This document shows, in pieces, positions 55,901 to 64,000 of a stretch of DNA of 64,000 nucleotides. The notes beneath the pieces are model-generated. The model did no database searches, was not told the DNA's origin, and saw nothing but the letters and a program-made list of their open reading frames with translations. The translations under genes and the position numbers were made by a program. This DNA is from Dipteris shenzhenensis. Lineage: Eukaryota > Polypodiophyta > Polypodiopsida > Gleicheniales. The stretch is taken from assembly GCA_047967505.1 (NCBI GenBank), contig CM106539.1, one strand, 5' to 3'. Numbering within the stretch: position 1 is the first letter of the stretch; the number at the start of each line of letters is the position of its first letter.

Positions 55901-57019
55901 TGTCGAGCGTAACCCGAAAGGATTCACGTCGTCCATGGCTAGCCCAAGATGTAAGTTGCGTGGCTCTCTCGCAAAGTCCGGCCACTGATTATCTATGTGC
56001 TTCCAAGCCGCACAATCTGCGGGAATCCTCAATGTGTGATCAGTGGACCGATGAGATGCATGCCATGTCATCAACTCCGTTATGGATTTGCATCGAAACA
56101 TGTGTTGTATTCTTGCAATGATGGGAAAGTGTCTTAAGACCTTTACCGGTATCCTCTCACCCTGCAAGTCATCTCTATATCGTTGTTCCCCACACTTTGG
56201 ATAACTAGCCAAATCTCCATGCTCACGACGAAAGAGAATACAATCATTACGGCAAGCATGGATGGTATCATAATCCATACCCACCATTGTTAGCATCTTT
56301 TTCGCTTCATCTCTTGATGCGGGCATGGTATTTGGTGCAGGCAACATCTTTTGGAGCAACCTATGACAAAGACACTATCCAAATGATGATTCTCAAAACA
56401 AACAATATCCAAATAATGAGTCAATCAAATTAATGCAAGGGCTAACCTCATTAAGGCCGAGACACTTGTATCCGACCACCCATACTGTACTTGTAGATTC
56501 AAGATTGAGAGACAAGCACGTAGTTTAGACATCCTGGCACCCTCGTACAATTGTGTTGATTGCAACTCTCGTATTTTCACCTCAGACTCTGACATCACGT
56601 GTACGTGGGATGTAGTGCCCCTAAAAATGGAATCCATCATGTCGACCATACCCTCGTCGTCATCCGGGAGACTATAGTCTTGTTGAAAGTTAGAAGGTAT
56701 ATGTGTACCCTCGTCACCCTCGTCATCCTGTCATAAGCTCATTCGTGTAAATAGAAGATCTTCTAATTCCGGGTATACAATAAGATTGCGAACTTAAATA
56801 GCTTTGACTTACCGATGATCCATCAACATGTGCAACACCAACGGGGGGTACTGGTTCCGGCTCCTCCCCATACATCCGCAAGTGGCGCATAATAATACGA
56901 CGTTGATGTCGTACTTCTCGCTTACAATGAGTGCAATGACAATATAACCTCTCCGTAAGCCACTTCGTGCTCCCGGGCGTTGGTGCATCATCGGATGAGC
57001 TTCCACTCGTCCCTTCCAT
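52951..57019 (-). pseudogene. TNP2-type CACTA transposase, copy C, one frameshift
   Basis: Exons 57019-56813, 56727-56447, 56360-55621, 55521-54911, 54813-54734, 54634-53950, 53886-53483, 53379-52951. Exon 6 keeps the 11 bases lost in B and joins exon 7 in phase (SSGCMVH then VHLHCF). Exon 7 has a 5-base duplication at 53671-53680 (GTATGGTATG), which shifts the frame just after LDYCGTI. In exon 3 the CPKCG Cys216 is Tyr (codon 56203-56201) and DGVNPFG is DDVNPFG. Otherwise domains are as in B, with both conserved Asp blocks present. Confidence 0.9.
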
Positions 57020-57256
57020 CTACACTTATAAAACCAAAACATAAGCATGAAGAGGAGATGTACACAATTATGAGCATAGCATGTTTAATTTGAGCTTCTC
57101 TTGAGGCTATATAAAAAGAATGACATCGCTATATAGTAAGGATTGAAACAAAAAATCCTATATAGTAAGGCTATGTAGTAAGAGGAGATATTGACAATTA
57201 TAGGCATAGCATGTTTGAGCTTCACAAGAGGCCACACCAAAAAATAAACAGTAAGC

Positions 57257-57386
57257 GTCGCTATATAGCGACGCTCTGTTCCGTCGCTATATAGCGACGT
57301 TTTTAATTTAAAACGTCGCTATATAGCGACGCTTTAAATTAAAAACGTCGCTATATAGCGACGAATAAGCGTCGCTATATAGCGAC
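57257..57386. promoter_or_regulatory. Central palindrome cluster of CACTA C
   Basis: Five perfect sites: 57257-57272, 57283-57298, 57315-57330, 57347-57362 and 57371-57386. The arrangement matches B base for base in order and nearly in spacing. Confidence 0.8.
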
Positions 57387-57934
57387 GCTGTGGGTTAAAA
57401 CCCGAAACGCCGAAACGCGTGGCGTTTTGCTCAAAGCTTTCCTAATCTCTCAAGTAAGCAACCCAAAATCTCCTCCCACCTATTTTCACTGACCTCCCAT
57501 CTATTCCAAGCAACCTCCTACTCTATTTCCCACTCCTCACCCTTCTCCTACCTCTTGTACACCCTCTCTCTCCTTTTTCCCTCTTTGGTTTCCAGAAAGA
57601 AAGTTCTTCAAGAGGTGAGTTTCTTTCAACAATGTAGGTTGTTTGTTTGTTAGCTTTGGTTTTGTGAGTGTTTCTACTTGTATTGCTAAAGTTTTAAACT
57701 AGTTTTCATGCTTGATTAGAAAGGATTGAAACAAAAAACGAAATTTCAAGAAAGAAAGAAAGAAACTCACCTCTTCTTCCTGTATTTCTCTTCCTTCTCT
57801 TCTCCTCAATCTCCTCCTTTCCTTGTCTCCTCAATCTTCTCTTTCCTTGTCTCCTTTCAAGAAGTTGCTTTTGTGATCTCCTCTTTCCACTAACATCTTA
57901 TTTGAAAAAATGGGTTGTTTTCTCTCTTTTGTAG

Positions 57935-58016
57935 GGCCAGTCCACTACACCGAGCGGGACATACTCTCTCTTTTGTGGGCCCAGTCCACTACACCGAGCG
58001 GGACATACTTTTACAG
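57935..58016 (+). other. Putative untranslated leader exon 2 of the second gene, copy C
   Basis: 82 bases from TTTTGTAG to TTTACAG/GTAAGTG, same length and internal duplication as in A and B. The preceding leader exon ends CAAGAG/GTGAGT at 57614. Confidence 0.6.
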
Positions 58017-58254
58017 GTAAGTGCTTCCTCTTCTTTCCATTTAAGCTTTTTGTTATTTGCATTGGCCTGCAGCTAGCGCCTTAATGGGCATAGGAACCCT
58101 CTCTTCCCCCTTCTCTTTTTCTCATTTTTCCCCCTTCTCTTTTTTCCCTCTTCTCTTATCCTCTCTTTCCCCCTTCTCTCTTTCCCCCTCTCTCTTTTCC
58201 CTTCTCTCTTTCCTTTCCCCCTTATTCTCTATTTCCTTTCCCTCTTATTCTCTT

Positions 58255-61200
58255 ATGCTTATGCTTCTCTCATTCCCCCTTCTCTCATTCGCATAAGATC
58301 TTTTTCCGCATGAGCATAAGCTCCTTCTCTATTTCCGCATGAGCATAAGCATGAGCTTATGCTTATGCTTATGCTTATGCTTAAGCATAAGCATGAGCAT
58401 AAACTCATGCTTATGCTCATGCATGAGCATGAGCTTATGCGTAAGTTTCCGCATAAGCTTATGCGGAAATAGAGAATGAGAGAAGCTTATGCTTCTCTCA
58501 TTCTCTTTTTCCGCATAACCTCCTTCTCTTTTCCCGCATAAGCTCCTTCTCTATTTCCGCATGAGCATAAGCTCCTTCTCTTTTTCCGCATGAGCATAAG
58601 CATGAGCTTATGCTTATGCTTATGCATAAGCATAAGCATAAGCATAAGCTCATGCTTATGCTCATGCATGAGCATGAGCTTATGCGTAAGTTTCCGCATA
58701 AGCTTATGTGGAAATAGAGAATGAGAGAAGCTTATGCTTCTCTCATTCTCTTTTTCCACATAAGCTCCTTCTCTCTTTCCGCATAAGCTCCTTCTCTATT
58801 TCCGCATGAGCATGAGCTTATGCGCAAGTTTCCGCATAAGCTTATGCGGAAATAGAGAATGAGAGAAGCATAAGCTTCTCTCATTCTCTATTTCCGCATA
58901 AGCTCCTTCTCTTTTTCCGCATGAGCATAAGCATAAGCATAAGCATAAGCATAAGCTCATGCTTATGCTCATGCATGAGCATGAGCTTATGCGTAAGTTT
59001 CCGCATAAGCTTATGCGGAAATAGAGAATGAGAGAAGCTTATGCTTCTCTCATTCTCTTTTTCCGCATAAGCTCCTTCTCTCTTTCCGCATAAGCTCATG
59101 CGCTTTTTCCGCATGAGCATAAGCATGAGCTCATGCTTATGCTCATGCATAAGCATAAGCATAAGCTCATGCTTATGCTCATGCATGAGCATGAGCTTAT
59201 GCGTAAGTTTCCGCATAAGCTTATGCGGAAATAGAGAATGAGAGAAGCTTATGCTTCTCTCATTCTCTTTTTCCGCATAAGCTCCTTCTCTCTTTCCGCA
59301 TAAGCTCCTTCTCTATTTCCGCATCCGCATAAGCATGAGCTTATGCTTATGCTTATGCTTAAGCATAAGCATAAGCATAAGCTCATGCTTATGCTCATGC
59401 ATGAGCATGAGCTTATGCGCAAGTTTCCGCATAAGCTTATGCGGAAATAGAGAATGAGAGAAGCTTATGCTTCTCTCATTCTCTTTTTCCGCATAAGCTC
59501 CTTCTCTCTTTCCGCATAAGCTCCTTCTCTATTTCTGCATCCGCATAAGCATGAGCATGAGCTTATGCGCAAGTTTCCGCATAAGCTCCTTCTCTATTTC
59601 CGCATCCGCATAAGCATGAGCATGAGCTTATGCGCAAGTTTTCGCATAAGCTTATGCGGAAATAGAGAATGAAGCTTCTCTCATTCTCTATTTCCGCATA
59701 AGCTCCTTCTCTCTTTCCGCATAAGCTCCTTCTCTATTTCCGCATCCGCATAAGCATGAGCTTATGCTTATGCTTATGCTTAAGCATAAGCATAAGCATA
59801 AGCATAAGCTCATGCTTATGCTCATTCATGAGCATGAGCTTATGCGCAAGTTTCCGCATAAGCTTATGCGGAAATAGAGAATGAGAGAAGCTTATGCTTC
59901 TCTCATTCTCTTTTTCCGCATAAGCTCCTTCTCTCTTTCCGCATCCGCATAAGCTCATGCTTATGCTCATTCATGAGCATGAGCTTATGCGCAAGTTTCC
60001 GCATAAGCTTATGCGGAAATACAGAATGAGAGAAGGTTATGCTTCTGTCATTCTTTTTTTCCGCATAAGCTCCTTCTCTCTTTCCGCATAAGCTCCTTCT
60101 CTATTTCCGCATGAGCATGAGCTTATGTGCAAGTTTCCGCATAAGCTTATGCGGAAATAGAGAATGAGAGAAGCTTATGCTTCTCTCATTCTCTTTTTCC
60201 GCATAAGCTCCTTCTCTATTTCTGCATAAGCTCCTTCTCTATTTTCGCATGAGCATAAGCATGAGCTTATGCTTATGCTTATGCATAAGCATAAGCATAA
60301 GCTCATGCTTATGCTCATGCATGAGCATGAGCTTATGCGTAAGTTTCCGCATAAGCTTATGCGGAAATAGAGAATGAGAGAAGCTTATGCTTCTCTCATT
60401 CTCTTTTTCCGCATAACCTCCTTCTCTATTTCCGCATGAGCATAAGCTCCTTCTCTCTTTCCGCATGAGCTCCTTCTCTCTTTCCGCATAAGCTCCTTCT
60501 CTATATCCGCATGAGCATAAGCATGAGCTTATGCGTAAGTTTCCGCAAGAGCTTATGCAGAAATAGAGAATGAGATAAGTTTATGCTTCTCTCATTCTCT
60601 TTTTCCGCATAAGCTCCTTCTCTCTTTCCGCATAAGCTCCTTCTCTATTTCCGCATCCGCATAAGCATGAGCTTATGCTTATGCTTATGCTTAAGCATAA
60701 GCATAAGCATAAGCTCATGCTTATGCTCATTCATGAGCATGAGCTTATGCGCAAGTTTCCGCATAAGCTTATGCGGAAATAGAGAATGAGAGAAGCTTAT
60801 GCTTCTCTCATTCTCTTTTTCCGCATAAGCTTATGCGCCAGTCTTCTCTCATTCTCTTTTTTCGCATAAGCTCCTTCTCTCTTTTCGCATAAGCTCCTTC
60901 TCTGTTTTCGCATGAGCATAAGCATGAGCTTATGCTCATGCATGAGCATGAGCTTATGCGCAAGTTTCCGCATAAGCTTATGCGGAAATAGAGAATGAGA
61001 GAAGATTATGCTTCTCTCATTCTCTTTTTCCGCATAAGCTCCTTCTCTATTTCCGCATAAGCTCCTTCTCTATTTCCGCATGAGCTTATGCTTATGCTTA
61101 TGCATAAGCATAAGCATAAGCATAAGCATAAGCTCATGCTTATGCTAATGCATGAGCATGAGTTTATGCGTAAGTTTTCGCATAAGCTTATGCGGAAATA

Positions 61201-63960
61201 GAGAATGAGAGAAGCTTATGCTTCTCTCATTCTCTTTTTCCGCATAAGCTCCTTCTCTATTTCCGCATGAGCATAAGCTCCTTCTCTCTTTCCGCATGAG
61301 CTCCTTCTCTCTTTCCGCATAAGCTCCTTCTCTATATCCGCTTGAGCATAAGCTCATGCTTATGCTCATGCATGAGCATGAGCTTATGCGTAAGTTTCCG
61401 CAAGAGCTTATGCGGAAATAGAGAATGAGAGAAGCTTATGCTTCTCTCATTCTCTTTTTCCGCATAAGCTCCTTCTCTCTTTCCGCATAAGCTCCTTCTC
61501 TATTTCCGCATCCGCATAAGCATGAGCTTATGCTTATGCTTATGCTTAAGCATAAGCATAAGCATAAGCTCATGCTTATGCTCATTCATGAGCATGAGCT
61601 TATGCGCAAGTTTCCGCATAAGCTTATGCGGAAATAGAGAATGAGAGAAGCTTATGCTTCTCTCATTCTCTTTTTCCGCATAAGCTCCTTCTGTCTTTCC
61701 GCATAATTAGCTCCTTCTCTATTTCTGCATGAGCATAAGCATGAGCTTATGCTTATGCTTATGCTTAAGCATAAGCATAAGCATGAGCTCATGCTTATGC
61801 TCATGCTTAAGCATAAGCATAAGCATAAGCTCATGCTTATGCTCATGCAGAAATAGAGAAGGAGTATATGCGGAAAGACAGAAGGAGCTTATGTGGAAAA
61901 AGAGAATGAGAGAAGCTTAATGCTTATGCTCATGCATGAGCATGAGCTTATGTGCAAGTTTCCGCATAAGCTTATGCTGAAATAGAGAATGAGAGAAGCT
62001 TATGCTTCTCTCATTCTCTTTTTCCGCATAAGCTCCTTCTCTATTTCCGCATAAGCTCCTTCTCTATTTCCGCATGAGCATAAGCATGAGATTATGCTTA
62101 TGCTTATGCATAAGCATAAGCATAAGCATAAGCTCATGCTTATGCTCATGCATGAGCATGAGCTTATGCGTAAGTTTCCGCATAAGCTCCTTCTCTATTT
62201 CCGCATGAGCATAAGCTCCTTCTTTCTTTCCGCATGAGCTCCTTCTCTCTTTCCGCATAAGCTCCTTCTCTATATCCGCATGAGCATAAGCTCATGCTTA
62301 TGCTCATGCATGAGCATGAGCTTATGCGTAAGTTTCCGCAAGAGCTTATGCGGAAATAGAGAATGAGAGAAGCTTATGCTTCTCTCATTCTCTTTTTCCG
62401 CATAAGCTCCTTCTCTCTTTCCGCATAAGCTCCTTCTCTATTTCCGCATGAGCATAAGCTCCTTCTCTATTTCCGCATAAGCTCCTTCTCTATTTCCCCC
62501 TTCTCTCATTCTCTATTTCCTCATAATCCCTCATTGTACATGAGCATGAGCTTATGCGTAAGTTTCCGCAAGAGCTTATGCGGAAATAGAGAATGAGAGA
62601 AGCTTATGCTTCTCTCATTCTCTTTTTCCGCATAAGCTCCTTCTCTCTTTCTGCATAAGCTCCTTCTCTATTTCCGCATGAGCATAAGCATGAGCTTATG
62701 CTTATGCTTATGCTTATGCTCATGCATAAGCATAAGCTCATGCTTATGCTCATGCATGAGCATGAGCTTATGCGCAAGTTTCCGCATAAGCTCCTTCTCC
62801 ATATCCGCATGAGCATAAGCATGAGCTTATGCTCATGCATGAGCATGAGCTTATGCGTAAGTTTCCGCATATGCGTGAGCATATGCGGAAATAGAGAATG
62901 AGAGAAGCTTATGCTTCTCTCATTCTCTATTTCCGCATATGCCGAAACATGAGCATAAGCTTATGCTCACCCATGAGCATAAACATAAGCTCATGCGAAA
63001 AAAGAGAAGGAGCTTATGCGGAAATAGAGAATGAGTTTCCGCATAAGCTCTTTCTCTTTTTCCGCATAAGCTCTTTCTCTTTCTCTTTTGCGTGAGCATA
63101 TGCGAAAATAGAGAATGAGAGAAGCTTATGCTTCTCTCCTTCTCTATTTCCGCATATGCGAAAACATGAGCATAAGCTCATGCTCACCCATGAGCATAAG
63201 CATAAGCTCATGCGGAAAAAGAGGAGCTTATGCGGAAATAGAGAATGAGTTTCCGCATAAGGTCTTTCTCTTTTTCCGCATAAGCTCTTTCTCTTTCTCT
63301 TTTGCGTGAGCATATGCGGAAATAGAGAATGAGAGAAGCTTATGCTTCTCTCCTTCTCTATTTCCGCATATGCGGAAACATGAGCATAAGCTCATGCTCA
63401 CCCATGAGCATAAGCATAAGCTCATGCGGAAAAAGAGAAGGAGCTTATGCGGAAATAGAGAATGAGTTTCCGCATAAGCTCTTTCTCTTTTTCCGCATAA
63501 GCTCTTTCTCTTTCTCTTTTGCGTGAGCATATGCGGAAATAGAGAATGAGAGAAGCTTATGCTTCTCTCCTTCTCTATTTCCGCATATATGCGGAAACAT
63601 GAGCATAAGCTCATGCTCACCCATGAGCATAAGCATAAGCTCATGCGGAAAAAGAGAAGGAGCTTATGCGGAAATAGAGAATGAGAGAAGCTTATGCTTC
63701 TCTCCTTCTCTTTTTCTGCATAAGCTCCTTCTCTTTTTCCGCATGAGCATAAGCATGCGGAAACTCATTCTCTATTTTATGCATAAGCTCCTTCTCTATT
63801 TCCGATGCCTATGCTTAAGCATAAGCTCATGCTTATGCTCATGCATGTGCATGAGCTTATGCTTAAGTTTCTGCATAAGCTCATGCTTATGCGTGAGCTT
63901 ATGCGGAAATAGAGAATGAGAGAAGCATAAGCTCATTCTCTATTTCTGCATAAGCTCATT
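58255..63960. repeat. Palindromic minisatellite array, copy C (about 5.7 kb)
   Basis: Same building blocks as B but longer and more regular (units of about 130-420 bp, often 200-250). The AGAGAATGAGAGAAGC hairpin here has a CTTATG centre (GAAGCTTATGCTTC) rather than CATATG. Perfect 24-bp palindromes TTTCCGCATAAG + complement recur in most units. It begins in CT-rich DNA (58090-58255) and ends in TCTCATTTCCCC at the window edge, matching the array edge of A. Met-Leu/His-Lys reading frames are artefacts. Confidence 0.92.
62890..63690. repeat. Regular tandem sub-array at the end of array C
   Basis: Three near-identical units of about 214-217 bp: the hairpin start GAGAGAAGC falls at 63117, 63331 and 63548, with a shorter unit after it (63683). 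Each contains CATATGCG.AAACATGAGC, CTCACCCATGAGC and two TCCGCATAAGCTCTTTCTC lines. The uniformity suggests recent amplification. Confidence 0.85.
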
Positions 63961-64000
63961 CTCTATTTCCCACTCTATTTCCCCCTTCTCTCATTTCCCC

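Larger units (their letters stand above)
52561..64000 (+). mobile_element. CACTA (En/Spm) transposon copy C, runs off the window
   Basis: Starts CACTACTACACACGC after TTA, the candidate target duplication. Highly similar to B through the TNP2 gene, leader, central palindromes and leader exons. The palindromic array is much longer, and the window ends at its far edge. By comparison with A and B the second gene and the right terminus should follow within about 3 kb, for a total near 14 kb. Confidence 0.93.

Noticed and set aside
58487-63919. Similar repeat-protein frames in copy C (and 2887-4155 in copy A)
   Set aside because: Same artefact; the units are palindromic so both strands read open.

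Overview
The window looks like repeat-dominated nuclear DNA of a land plant. Plant-type CACTA (En/Spm) DNA transposons, Ty3/gypsy and LINE remnants, a TRIM-like LTR element, plant splice signals and long AT-rich spacers are all visible, and no intact host gene was recognised. Species cannot be told from the sequence alone.

The dominant feature is one CACTA family present three times. Copy A (432 to about 6216) is inverted and truncated. Copy B (27892-39106) is complete, about 11.2 kb, with a TAA target-site duplication on both sides. Copy C starts at 52561 and runs out of the window. The family has two divergent genes: a TNP2-type transposase of eight coding exons, and a second gene of three coding exons (Transposase_24-like DNA-binding protein, probably the TNPA counterpart). 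The 16-bp perfect palindrome GTCGCTATATAGCGAC occurs six times near each end and five times in the shared central promoter region. The second gene appears to have two untranslated leader exons, then a very long leader intron filled by a palindromic, hairpin-rich minisatellite of about 1.1 kb in A, 3.1 kb in B and 5.7 kb in C. The TNP2 genes of B and C carry different frameshifts (an 11-bp deletion in B; a 5-bp duplication plus a Cys-to-Tyr change in C). The second gene of B looks intact.

Region by region: 1-431 unassigned; 432-6216 CACTA A; 6217-12394 AT-rich unassigned DNA with two weak reading frames; 12395-13220 a 413-bp tandem duplication; 13284-17560 nested relics (CACTA second-gene scrap, LINE reverse-transcriptase scrap, TNP2 relics, a TRIM-like LTR element inserted in one of them, a G-rich duplicated block); 17799-18233 a decayed kinase-like reading frame; 18701-19103 a possible LTR; 20168-22945 two degenerate 1.1-kb direct repeats; 26440-27891 and 39107-42300 the two halves of a decayed Ty3/gypsy element split by CACTA B; 43300-47800 a second decayed gypsy element; 48000-52560 unassigned DNA with G-rich, purine-rich and minisatellite tracts and another TNP2 scrap; 52561-64000 CACTA C.

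Functional reading (inference): the palindromes are probably the binding sites for an element-encoded protein, shared between the transposition ends and the divergent promoter, which would couple end recognition to autoregulation. The intronic hairpin array is the least expected part of this design.
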